A stretch of DNA of 59,730 bases, taken from contig JAQUYQ010000003.1 in NCBI GenBank assembly GCA_028691795.1, positions 1-59,730 of the forward strand. The letters run 5' to 3'. Source of the DNA: Herbinix sp. (GTDB lineage: Bacteria; Bacillota; Clostridia; Lachnospirales; Lachnospiraceae). The number at the start of each line of letters is the position of its first letter. The first letter of the stretch is position 1. A program made the translations under genes and the position numbers. A model generated the notes under the pieces. That model had not been told where the DNA came from. It did no database searches and worked only from the letters and a program-made list of their open reading frames with translations. Of this stretch, positions 8,513 to 16,441 are shown in pieces.

Positions 8513-9346
8513 TCAATCCATAAATAATCCTTTTAACATAGCAATCTCCTTTGCATAACCATCCAGCTCATTTGGTGTCTCTAAAAACATTGGTAAATTT
8601 CGGAGTTTGGGATGATTTATTATATGTTCAAAGGTACTTAAACCAAGACTACCTTCTCCGATTTTCTCATGCCTGTCCTTGTGACTGGAAAAAGGATTTT
8701 TACTGTCATTTAGATGAATCGCACATAACATTTCAAGTCCAATAATTCGATCAAATTCTTCCAATACCATATCTAAATTATTAACAATATCATAACCAGC
8801 GTCATAAATATGGCAGGTATCCAGGCAAATTCCCATTTTATCAGAAGATTTCACCCCATTTAGGATTTGTTTGAGTTCCTCAAATGTACCTCCGATTTCA
8901 CTGCCTTTTCCTGACATTGTTTCTAACAGTATCGTTGTCGTCTGATCCTCCCGAATGATGTCGTTAAGCAAATCGATAATATAAGTAATACCGATTTCTA
9001 CCCCTTGTCCAACATGACTACCCGGATGAAAATTATAGTAATTACCAGGCAGATATTCCATCCTTCTTAAGTCATCTTCCATCACAATTTTTGCAAACTC
9101 TCTCGTTTCAGCTTTATCTGAACAAGGATTTAATGTATAAGGCGCATGTGCCAATAGTTTTGCAAAATTTTTCTCTTCCATTATAATTAATAGTTTCTCA
9201 ATATCCTGAGGCTGAATGTTTTTTGCCTTACTGCCTCTCGGATTTCGAGTAAAAAATTGAAAGGTATTCGCACCTATCATCAAAGCATTCTTACCCATTG
9301 CTTCATAACCCTTTGATGTTGATAAATGACACCCGATCTTTATCAT
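8513..9346 (-). CDS. nfo: Endonuclease IV (apurinic/apyrimidinic endonuclease)
   Basis: A 277-residue TIM-barrel zinc endonuclease of base-excision repair that nicks DNA 5' of abasic sites. All signature segments are present in order: [10 protein letters not shown] at the start, [60 protein letters not shown] and FLETPNE. They supply the trinuclear zinc ligands (H, E, D). The length is normal for the family. The start has GGAGG 6 nt upstream. It is a single gene between the tryptophanase regulator and an RNA helicase. Confidence 0.95.
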   Translation of the reverse strand: MIKIGCHLSTSKGYEAMGKNALMIGANTFQFFTRNPRGSKAKNIQPQDIEKLLIIMEEKNFAKLLAHAPYTLNPCSDKAETREFAKIVMEDDLRRMEYLPGNYYNFHPGSHVGQGVEIGITYIIDLLNDIIREDQTTTILLETMSGKGSEIGGTFEELKQILNGVKSSDKMGICLDTCHIYDAGYDIVNNLDMVLEEFDRIIGLEMLCAIHLNDSKNPFSSHKDRHEKIGEGSLGLSTFEHIINHPKLRNLPMFLETPNELDGYAKEIAMLKGLFMD

Positions 9347-9485
9347 TTCGTTCCTCCATTCCCTATATCCTTTTATGCACCAACTCCAAGCGGATGTTTA
9401 CCCGGTATCGATTTCCTTCCAGGATGTGTAAACTGTATTTTATTATCTGATAGTAGCATATAAGTGAATAAATTTCTTGCTACTA

Positions 9486-10988
9486 TTATCTACCCTTCTT
9501 AGTAAACTTGAGAAAACTCCTTTTTTCTTTCAGCGTTCCATCTGCTGTCATTCGGTACTTTTTCTTAGGAGCTGCAACTAATTTTTGAGTTGCTTTTTGT
9601 GAGGATACTTTTTGAGTTGTTGCTTTTTGTGTTGTTTTTTGTGTTGCTACTTTTTGTTTAGGTGTTTTCTGTGTGGTCATTTTTTGTGTTGGTGCCTTTT
9701 GTGTGGCTGTAGATAATGCTGCATTCTTTGTCGATGAGGCAGGTTTTAAAGATGGTTTTCGTGATGAAGAGGTTTTGGATGCTGCTTCCGATGAAGTCCC
9801 TTTTCTTGGCTGTGTAGTTTTTATTGCCGGAAAATTGTTCATCAAAGGGTAAGGATGATCTTTCACCTCATTTAATCGTTTACCGATCAAATTTTCTATC
9901 GCAGTCAGTTGCTCTTTCTCATCAAAATCACAGAAAGAAATCGCTATACCTCCAAACCCGGCACGGCCAGTCCGTCCAATTCGATGGACATAAGTTTCCG
10001 GTACATCAGGTAAATCATAATTAATTACATGAGATAACTCATCTATGTCAATCCCTCTTGCAGCAATATCCGTAGCAATCAATATCCTTAACTTTTTATC
10101 TTTAAAATTATTTAAAGCATTTTGCCTGGCTCCTTGTGATTTATCTCCATGTATCGCTTGAGCTGCCACATTTTCTTTTGCTAATTGCCTAACCAAACGA
10201 TCTGCTCCATGTTTGGTTCGGGTAAATACCAATGCAGATACAACGGTTTTATCTTTTAATATTGATAAAAGTAAGTCCTTCTTATTCGTTTTGTCAACGT
10301 AATACAAATACTGTTCGATTGTATCCACTGTGGACGAAACCGGTGTTATTTCGATTTTTACGGGATTTTTCAAAAAATCATTTGATAGCTTTGCGATGTC
10401 AGGCGGCATGGTTGCTGAAAATAACAATGTCTGTTTATTCACTGGTGTTTTAGATAAAATCTTTTTTACATCATTAATGAATCCCATATCTAACATACGG
10501 TCAGCTTCATCTAGAATAAAAATTTTAATATATTTTAAATCAACATGCTTCTGATTCAGTAAGTCATTTAGTCTACCCGGTGTTGCTACAAGAATATCAA
10601 CCCCTTGCTGCAATTTCTCCTCTTGTGGTTTTTGAGATACTCCTCCAAAAATCACACAACATTTTAATTTTGTATATTTTCCATAGGTGCAAAAGCTTTC
10701 ATATATCTGAAGCGCTAACTCTCTAGTTGGAGTAACGATTAAAGCCTTTATTTTTTTTTCCTTAACTTCATTTGCTTTATCTTTACTAAGCAGTTGTAAT
10801 GTCGGTATTGCAAATGCAGCCGTTTTGCCGGTTCCAGTCTGTGCGCATCCCAGTAAATCCCTTCCACTTAAAATAATGGGAATCGCCTCCTCCTGTATCG
10901 GTGTTGGATCCGTATAATTTTCCTTTTCTAAAGCCTTTATGATTGCAGGTATTACATTTAATTCTTTAAATTGCATATTTATACCCAT
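9486..10988 (-). CDS. DEAD-box ATP-dependent RNA helicase with a TQK-repeat tail
   Basis: A 500-residue RhlE/DeaD-like helicase. Motifs in order are the Q motif (PTPIQEEAI), AQTGTGKT (49-56), PTRELA, TPGR, DEAD (160-163), SAT (191-193), ARGIDI and HRIGRTGRAG. Beyond about residue 400 is a low-complexity tail with many (T/A)TQK units and a basic end, probably for RNA binding. RNA remodelling or cold adaptation is the family role. Two starts are possible (10988 and 10976). Neither has ideal spacing, and homologues favour the second (MQFKELN). A hairpin (9450-9457 with 9479-9486) begins at the stop codon but has a poor T-tail. Confidence 0.9.
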   Translation of the reverse strand: MGINMQFKELNVIPAIIKALEKENYTDPTPIQEEAIPIILSGRDLLGCAQTGTGKTAAFAIPTLQLLSKDKANEVKEKKIKALIVTPTRELALQIYESFCTYGKYTKLKCCVIFGGVSQKPQEEKLQQGVDILVATPGRLNDLLNQKHVDLKYIKIFILDEADRMLDMGFINDVKKILSKTPVNKQTLLFSATMPPDIAKLSNDFLKNPVKIEITPVSSTVDTIEQYLYYVDKTNKKDLLLSILKDKTVVSALVFTRTKHGADRLVRQLAKENVAAQAIHGDKSQGARQNALNNFKDKKLRILIATDIAARGIDIDELSHVINYDLPDVPETYVHRIGRTGRAGFGGIAISFCDFDEKEQLTAIENLIGKRLNEVKDHPYPLMNNFPAIKTTQPRKGTSSEAASKTSSSRKPSLKPASSTKNAALSTATQKAPTQKMTTQKTPKQKVATQKTTQKATTQKVSSQKATQKLVAAPKKKYRMTADGTLKEKRSFLKFTKKGR

Positions 10989-11038
10989 GCCTTTCTATTT
11001 TTGACGACCTATTCAAAAATAGAATAGGCCCAAATAAG

Positions 11039-11076
11039 TAAGGATGAAAGTGGTTTTCTTTCAGCCTTTCTCCTTA
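11039..11076 (-). terminator. Hairpin after the DUF1456 gene
   Basis: Nested arms TAAGGA...CTGAAAG and CTTTCATCCTTA form a hairpin 6 bp past the DUF1456 stop. The T-tail is weak. A second perfect hairpin (CCTATTC/GAATAGG) at about 11010-11030 lies just upstream of the helicase and may sit in its leader. Confidence 0.5.
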
Positions 11077-11081
11077 TAATT

Positions 11082-11609
11082 TCATTGTATATTCCTATAT
11101 TTAATTGCTAATCCCTTTAGGAAATGTCTGGTATAACGGTCTCCACATTCCTTATAATTCCGTTGTCCTTCTCTTCGTAAAACTGCACTTAATTCACTGT
11201 TTGACAAATTAACTCCTGCGATATTAAAAATATCAAGCATGTCCTCACTTGTAAGTGAAAGGGCTATTTTTAGTTTTTTAAGCATAACGTTATTTACAGC
11301 TTTATTGTCTTTTATCAAAAATATATCTTTCTTAGGCTCACTTAGGTTTGATTCTTGTTTACCCCTTTTAAAAACAATAAACCCATTAAGGAAGGACTCA
11401 AGCATATAGTTATTACATTTCTTCATACCTTCATCCGCAATAAACTCATCCTCATCCGAATCACTGATATTAGTTTTTGATTTTAATAACATCATCTGCA
11501 ACTCTTCTTTCGTTAATGTAATGCCGCCCAGTTTAAATATTGTTATCATATCTATGTCCTTAATATCCAATGCATATCTTAATCTTATCAATATATCGTT
11601 GTTATTCAT
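11082..11609 (-). CDS. DUF1456 (YehS-like) protein
   Basis: A 175-residue soluble protein with two copies of the DUF1456 motif. Repeat 1 is residues 1-45 (NNNDILIRLRYALDIKDIDM) and repeat 2 is about 105-160 (NNVMLKKLKIALSLTSEDM). Each is followed by an LTKEELQ/LSNSELS segment. The spacer is acidic (DSDEDE). Its role is unknown; E. coli YehS is the type member. Both repeats are intact and the length is close to the family norm (about 155), with the extra residues in the linker. The start has TGGAGG 7 nt upstream. Confidence 0.85.
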   Translation of the reverse strand: MNNNDILIRLRYALDIKDIDMITIFKLGGITLTKEELQMMLLKSKTNISDSDEDEFIADEGMKKCNNYMLESFLNGFIVFKRGKQESNLSEPKKDIFLIKDNKAVNNVMLKKLKIALSLTSEDMLDIFNIAGVNLSNSELSAVLRREGQRNYKECGDRYTRHFLKGLAIKYRNIQ

Positions 11610-11778
11610 AGTATCCTCCAGTCTGTTTCATTTTAGTTCATTTCTTCAGTGAAAATTGCTCTTGCAAATCATTATACCACTAATTTTAACTTTATTATCA
11701 TTTTTCTTTTTGTTATGCTCTATAATCATAGTAAGAATGTAAATTACTCCATAACATTAGTATGAAAACAGTAAAAAG

Positions 11779-11960
11779 CTACATGCTGAAGGGAATACCG
11801 TGCATTTCAATAGCAAAGGCGATAACAAATGCAAGATAGGTGCCCTGAGGCTTTTTATCTATTTTTCTGTAAAATGGAAGAAAAAAAGCACCACACTATA
11901 CAATACGATAAAGAACAATACACCAAACCAATTAAAAAAATGACTCTCCAATGATTCCAT
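11779..11960 (-). pseudogene. Remnant of an isoprenylcysteine-methyltransferase-family membrane protein
   Basis: A good ribosome site (AGGAGA, 8 nt spacing) precedes an ATG at 11960. The first frame reads a hydrophobic N-terminus (HFFNWFGVLFFIVLYSVVL) and stops at 11859. Shifting frame inside the homopolymer T-run continues as LPFYRKIDKKPQGTYLAFV and then AIEMHGIPFSM before a TAG at 11779. That combined sequence is how ICMT/NnrU-like methyltransferases of anaerobes begin. The remaining catalytic part is absent. So the gene is a frameshifted, truncated relic. The first 33 codons alone could still make a small membrane peptide. It sits behind a TTAAGG box array shared with the serine hydrolase. 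Confidence 0.75.
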
Positions 11961-12022
11961 GATACAATCTCTCCTTTATTAAAATAATCTGAATTAATTT
12001 ATATTCATCATATCAAATGAAC

Positions 12023-12061
12023 CTTAAATCCAGCTTTTTTTAATCTTAAATCATCCTTAAA
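12023..12061 (-). promoter_or_regulatory. Three TTAAGG-type boxes, predicted response-regulator operator
   Basis: Reading the minus strand: TTAAGG (12061-12056), TTAAGA (12050-12045) 11 bp on, and TTAAGG (12028-12023) 22 bp further. The first box overlaps the stop codon of the sensor kinase. The array precedes the decayed methyltransferase gene. The same half-sites with the same helical phasing stand before the serine hydrolase, so both are probably bound by the OmpR-type regulator between them. Confidence 0.6.
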
Positions 12062-13463
12062 TCATAGGGAGAGAAATTAAAAAAGTACATCCTTTATTTA
12101 TATCTGTATTTAACTCAAGATTTCCTCCATGTGCCAAAACTATTTTATGAGCGATGGAAAGTCCCAAACCCGTTCCACCAGTTTTGGAATTACGTGAATC
12201 TTCAACTCTTACAAATGGCTTTAAAACATATTTAGCTACTTCAGCAGGAATGCCAATTCCATTATCCTGAAATTGAATGTATATTTTATCTACTTCTTCA
12301 TATAAACTGATCATAACCGTGATACCTTCTGAATTGTATCGGATGACATTATCAGCAAGATTATGGAAAACCCGGCTCATTTGTTCCGTATCAATCAATA
12401 CAAATATTGATTTATCCGGTATATCAAAATCATATGCAAAACCAGCCTGCTCCAATGCCGGCAAAATGTCCCCGCACGTTTGCCTGAGATATTCACAGAT
12501 GTCTGTTTTAATCAGCCTAAGTGTAAATTCAGGGCTTTCCAACTTTGACAATTCAAAAAGTTCGTTTAAGAGGCGATTTGCTCTTTGGCTATTCTTATAA
12601 ATAATCTGAAGATACTTGATTTGTTCTTCATCATAAGCATCTGCTTTCTTTAAGCAAAGCTCAGCATATCCGGTCACACTTGCCAAAGGATTTTTTAGAT
12701 CATGAGAAATATCAAGAATGAGCTGCTTACGGTCGTCCTCAGACTGCCTTCTTAAGGCATTTTCCCTTTCAATTTTATCCGCCATGGAGTTAAAGGTATC
12801 CTGCAACTCGGCAAATTCATTTATCAAGTGAAGGTCTACCCGGACAGAGTAATCACCTTCCCGTAAACGTTTTGTACCTTCACTTAGCTTTCTGAGAGGG
12901 TTAGTAATTCGTAAGGCAGTAATTTTTGAAAAAATGGCAGCAAATAAAGCTAGTAAAAGTAAATAAAAGATAATAACTGCAACTAATGTGCCAACCACAT
13001 TTTTCATATCCCTGGAGGCGGCTTCTTTATTATATACTAGGGAAAAGTCCAACCGGATTGATGTCGGAAAAGTCACAATCAGCCAGAACTTTCCCTGTGG
13101 GTTATAAACGATATCATAGTGATAGGGAATTCCCTTGCTTTTACTCTGAACCAGGAATTCTGTGAATTGACTTACCGTAAGATTCTTAGTTCCAAGCGTA
13201 TTGATGCCGGTTGAATATACCACTTCATACTGATCGCTGACAATCTGAACCCCTCCCCCGTTTTGAACGATGGGAGCTGTGTCTATTTCCGTGTAGTCAT
13301 CCTCCATGATCATACTCGCAGGATATATACTCTTTACCAACGTTTTTGAGATGATGTCATTCGCAAATGACATCATCAATAATGCAAAAAATGCTGCAGC
13401 AATCGACAATAAAAATACGATCAAATAATGAATCATAAACTGATTGGATATTTTTCTTCTCAT
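12057..13463 (-). CDS. Membrane sensor histidine kinase
   Basis: A 468-residue two-component sensor. TM1 spans about 12-34, an extracytoplasmic domain of about 120 residues follows, TM2 spans about 156-178, and a HAMP linker about 180-232. The HisKA domain has H254 in DISHDLKNPLASVTGY. The HATPase domain has N, G1 and G2 boxes (NLADNVIRYN, QDNGIGIP, TGGTGLGLSI). It is translationally coupled to the response regulator by an ATGA overlap. The stimulus is unknown. The neighbouring serine hydrolase, with its penicillin-recognising fold, hints at cell-envelope sensing (inference). Confidence 0.92.
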   Translation of the reverse strand: MRRKISNQFMIHYLIVFLLSIAAAFFALLMMSFANDIISKTLVKSIYPASMIMEDDYTEIDTAPIVQNGGGVQIVSDQYEVVYSTGINTLGTKNLTVSQFTEFLVQSKSKGIPYHYDIVYNPQGKFWLIVTFPTSIRLDFSLVYNKEAASRDMKNVVGTLVAVIIFYLLLLALFAAIFSKITALRITNPLRKLSEGTKRLREGDYSVRVDLHLINEFAELQDTFNSMADKIERENALRRQSEDDRKQLILDISHDLKNPLASVTGYAELCLKKADAYDEEQIKYLQIIYKNSQRANRLLNELFELSKLESPEFTLRLIKTDICEYLRQTCGDILPALEQAGFAYDFDIPDKSIFVLIDTEQMSRVFHNLADNVIRYNSEGITVMISLYEEVDKIYIQFQDNGIGIPAEVAKYVLKPFVRVEDSRNSKTGGTGLGLSIAHKIVLAHGGNLELNTDINKGCTFLISLPMI

Positions 13464-14161
13464 TTACTGTCACCTATCCTATGAAGCTTATAGCCAATTC
13501 CTCTTATGGTCTTGATGTATTCAGGATTTTGCGGATCGGACTCTATTTTATTTCGCAGGTGACTGATATGAACCATAATCGTGTTATCATCATAATAATA
13601 GTCCTCATCCCACACCGCATGGTAAAGTTGTTTTTTCGTAAAAACTCTTTCTGGATTCTCCATAAATAAAAGCAAGAGTTTATATTCCTTAGCATTAAGT
13701 TCTACAGCCTCGTCATTTACATAAGCACAGCAGCTGTCTTTGTCAATACAAAGCCTTCCGTACTGTAGAAATGATTCCTCCTTTTGTATTATAGGAAGAT
13801 ACTCATGGATTCTTCTCAGATGTGCTTTGATTCGCGCAAGCAGCTCATTCATGGAAAAAGGCTTAGTCAGGTAATCATCTGCACCCATTCCCAGTCCTAG
13901 TACCTTATCCATATCTTCTGTCCTTGCTGTCAGAAAAATAACAGGTATCGTACTGGTTTCCCGAATTTTTCTTAATAAATTAAACCCATCCAGCCGGGGC
14001 ATCATTACATCTAAAACAGTCAGTTGAATGGATTCCTTTTTCATAATTTCAAAAGCTGCTATTCCGTCGTTTGCCGCATAAACCTGATATCCTTCTTCCT
14101 CCAGATTAATTTTCAATAGGTTTCTAATATCCGCTTCATCCTCAGCAACCAATATATTCAA
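13460..14161 (-). CDS. OmpR/PhoB-family response regulator
   Basis: 233 residues. The receiver domain has phospho-acceptor D51 in VLDVMMPRLDG, the acidic pair at 8-9 and K in YLTKPF near 101. The C-terminal winged helix has the usual SHLRNKIE and TIRGIGYKL segments. Translation starts at TTG (14161-14159) with GAGGTGATTAG just upstream. It forms an operon with the downstream histidine kinase. The most plausible targets are the TTAAGG direct repeats on both sides of the system (before 14524 and at 12023-12061). Confidence 0.93.
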   Translation of the reverse strand: MNILVAEDEADIRNLLKINLEEEGYQVYAANDGIAAFEIMKKESIQLTVLDVMMPRLDGFNLLRKIRETSTIPVIFLTARTEDMDKVLGLGMGADDYLTKPFSMNELLARIKAHLRRIHEYLPIIQKEESFLQYGRLCIDKDSCCAYVNDEAVELNAKEYKLLLLFMENPERVFTKKQLYHAVWDEDYYYDDNTIMVHISHLRNKIESDPQNPEYIKTIRGIGYKLHRIGDSK

Positions 14162-14261
14162 CTAATCACCTCATTTCAAAATCGTATTCCCACCTTATTA
14201 CTCCAATCGTATTCGCAAGCAAGCTTGTTGTGCGAGTGTTTTTCTCGCACTGTACTCTATT

Positions 14262-14402
14262 CCGCTTTCATTATATCGTGGAAATAAGCGGATTAAGCTT
14301 GCTCACGCTGCGCTTATTCATGGATACCCTGGCATCTGCTCGTGCAAGCACGGCATCTACCCGGATTTCATGAATTAATCCGCTTACCGCTTTCATTATA
14401 TC
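14262..14402. repeat. Structured intergenic element: 12-bp inverted repeat flanked by 16-bp direct repeats
   Basis: TAAGCGGATTAA (14285-14296) is inverted at 14375-14386, enclosing about 78 bp with a CGTGC/GCACG hairpin and two GGCATCT copies. The direct repeat CCGCTTTCATTATATC occurs at 14262-14277 and again at 14387-14402, immediately abutting the right inverted repeat. A further hairpin (GTGCGAG/CTCGCAC) lies just outside, at about 14231-14251. The block is visibly GC-richer than its surroundings. Confidence 0.6.
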
Positions 14403-14414
14403 ATAATATACATA

Positions 14415-14491
14415 TTAAGGAATTTATTTTGGTAGTTTTAAGGAAAATTTAAGGTAAAGTGAAGATGCTTTTCAGGTTGACTCGATATAAT
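14415..14491 (+). promoter_or_regulatory. Response-regulator boxes and -10 of the serine hydrolase gene
   Basis: TTAAGG occurs at 14415, 14438 and 14449, that is with 23-bp and 11-bp spacing, on one face of the helix. A perfect TATAAT lies at 14486-14491, while the -35 region is poor. This is the pattern of a promoter that depends on an activator of the OmpR family. It matches the array at 12023-12061. Confidence 0.6.
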
Positions 14492-14523
14492 ACTCTCATC
14501 AATAAATTTGGAGGGAATTTTAT

Positions 14524-16281
14524 ATGAAATTTTTTAGGCTATGCATAGCAGTACTAATACTTCTGTCCGTAATAGAAACGCCTGCACTTGCTAGGGAAAA
14601 TCATGAAATCAGTAATGAACTAGACAACATGGTTAATAGCGTGATAGAAGCGGGGAATGCGAAGGGAGCTGTCTTATCAATAGTAAAGGATGGCGATACG
14701 ATATTATGCAAAGGATATGGTTTTGCTGATGAATTCCATAATATCGCCGCTGATGGAGAAAAAATAGCCTTCCGAATCGGCTCAGTCTCAAAAACGTTTG
14801 TTGCAGTTGCAGTGCAAATACTACATCAGGAAGGGCATCTGGATTTAAATTGTGATATTTCAACTTACCTGCCACCCGATTTTCCACCTTTTTCATATCC
14901 AGTTAACATGTATCAGCTTCTTACCCATACGGCAGGATTTGAAGAAACCGTAACCGGGATGGCTGTTTACAATATTAGTGATACGGAACCTCTTGCCGAA
15001 AGTATTCGTAACTATGTACCAGCGCAGGCATTTAAGCCAGGTGAAGTAATCTCCTATTCCAACTATGGGATCGCACTTGCTGCGTATGTAGTAGAGTGTA
15101 TTACAAATCAAAGTTTTGCACAGTACTGTCGAGAGCGGATTTTCCTTCCACTAGATATGAATCATACAACCTTTGAACATATGCAGGATACTGCCTATGT
15201 GTCAAAGCCATATTTACCTGACGGTAGCGAAACTCTCGAACCCTATATGAATCTCTACCCTGAGGGATCCGCTGTATCCACAGCCGAGGATATGGCAAAG
15301 TATATGCAGTGGCTCTTAGAAGAACAGGATACACGGATTTTATCTACAACGTCTAAGAAAGAACTGTTCCTCAGGCAATTCTCTATGTCGGAAGACCTGG
15401 AAGGTATCGGTTATGTCTGGAGCAGAAAAACAAGAAACAACAAGTTATATTATGATAAAAAAGGTGAAACACTGCATTTTTATACCAGAATAGCCCTATA
15501 CCCCGAACAGCAAACCGGTATTTTTTTATCCTTCAACACATATCTTCCGGAGGATAAAATAAATGCCATTATGAAGAAAGCGACTGACTTGCTTTATGGG
15601 GAATCGCATCTGACTGATTTCCGGTCCAATGTGGAAAACCTTGATATCAACGGCTTGTATGTAAACAACTGGTCAAGTAATAACACTCCGGAAAAAATAT
15701 TAAGATATCTGATCCCGGGGAAAACACTGAACATCCGTAGAGAAGCGGATGAAACGTATTCAATTCACGGCGAAAAAATGACTTTAATCGGAGAAAATCT
15801 TTATGCTTCGTCGATCGGGATACTGAAGTTCCAAGAAAAAGGTGGGAAAACTTTCATATCAACCGAATCGGCGATCACATATTCAAAGGTTTCATGGTGG
15901 CATCATAGGAATGTTCAAATTTTAATTCCATTACTTTTTTTCGTTTCTATACTTACTTGCTTCCTAAGGGAGCTTTCACTAATTGTCAGAAGACGAAAAA
16001 AGGAATATAACATCATTCCACTTGCCATCTCACTAATACAGATCATTTCATTTTTTGCACTTTGCTTGTTAATATATCTCGGTATCATTCGTTTTTCTCT
16101 ATTAATGTTTGTTCTACCAATGAAAATTTGCGGATGTATCATCCTATCGGCATGTACAACAGAAACTGCGTATCTTATTCGGATCAGATCAACCGATTTC
16201 CGGATAAAATTAATTCCGATATGCGCAAACTTGGCAGGTCTTCTGTTTTGTTTATGGATGTTTTGGTTTCATATACTCTAA
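14524..16281 (+). CDS. Membrane-anchored serine hydrolase, class C beta-lactamase/PBP4* fold
   Basis: A 585-residue protein with a signal peptide (residues 1-23, cleavage near ALA-RE). Its extracytoplasmic catalytic domain has the active-site tetrad SVSK (S87, K90) and the YSN motif (Y178-N180). The third motif is not the usual KTG/HGG but a degenerate KGETLHF. The C-terminus from about residue 460 holds four hydrophobic helices, so the enzyme faces outward and is membrane bound. Such proteins may be D-Ala peptidases or esterases, and substrate is uncertain. The start has TTGGAGG about 8 nt upstream. It is transcribed divergently from the adjacent two-component system and carries that system's presumed operator. 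Confidence 0.88.
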   Translation: MKFFRLCIAVLILLSVIETPALARENHEISNELDNMVNSVIEAGNAKGAVLSIVKDGDTILCKGYGFADEFHNIAADGEKIAFRIGSVSKTFVAVAVQILHQEGHLDLNCDISTYLPPDFPPFSYPVNMYQLLTHTAGFEETVTGMAVYNISDTEPLAESIRNYVPAQAFKPGEVISYSNYGIALAAYVVECITNQSFAQYCRERIFLPLDMNHTTFEHMQDTAYVSKPYLPDGSETLEPYMNLYPEGSAVSTAEDMAKYMQWLLEEQDTRILSTTSKKELFLRQFSMSEDLEGIGYVWSRKTRNNKLYYDKKGETLHFYTRIALYPEQQTGIFLSFNTYLPEDKINAIMKKATDLLYGESHLTDFRSNVENLDINGLYVNNWSSNNTPEKILRYLIPGKTLNIRREADETYSIHGEKMTLIGENLYASSIGILKFQEKGGKTFISTESAITYSKVSWWHHRNVQILIPLLFFVSILTCFLRELSLIVRRRKKEYNIIPLAISLIQIISFFALCLLIYLGIIRFSLLMFVLPMKICGCIILSACTTETAYLIRIRSTDFRIKLIPICANLAGLLFCLWMFWFHIL

Positions 16282-16441
16282 AAAACAATATCCTTCCAGT
16301 TTTCAGTGCTGAAAGAATTTGCTCAAACATACTAAACCATTCCAAACATAACGTTTCGTGTATCTACTCACGATTATTATATGACCGTAATTGTTTGATG
16401 AACAAATCATATAATGTATTAAAAAAGATTTGAGGTTTTAT

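Noticed and set aside
16062-16433. 123-codon plus-strand frame over the serine hydrolase end
   Set aside because: It overlaps the real gene in another frame, has no ribosome site and no recognisable motif.
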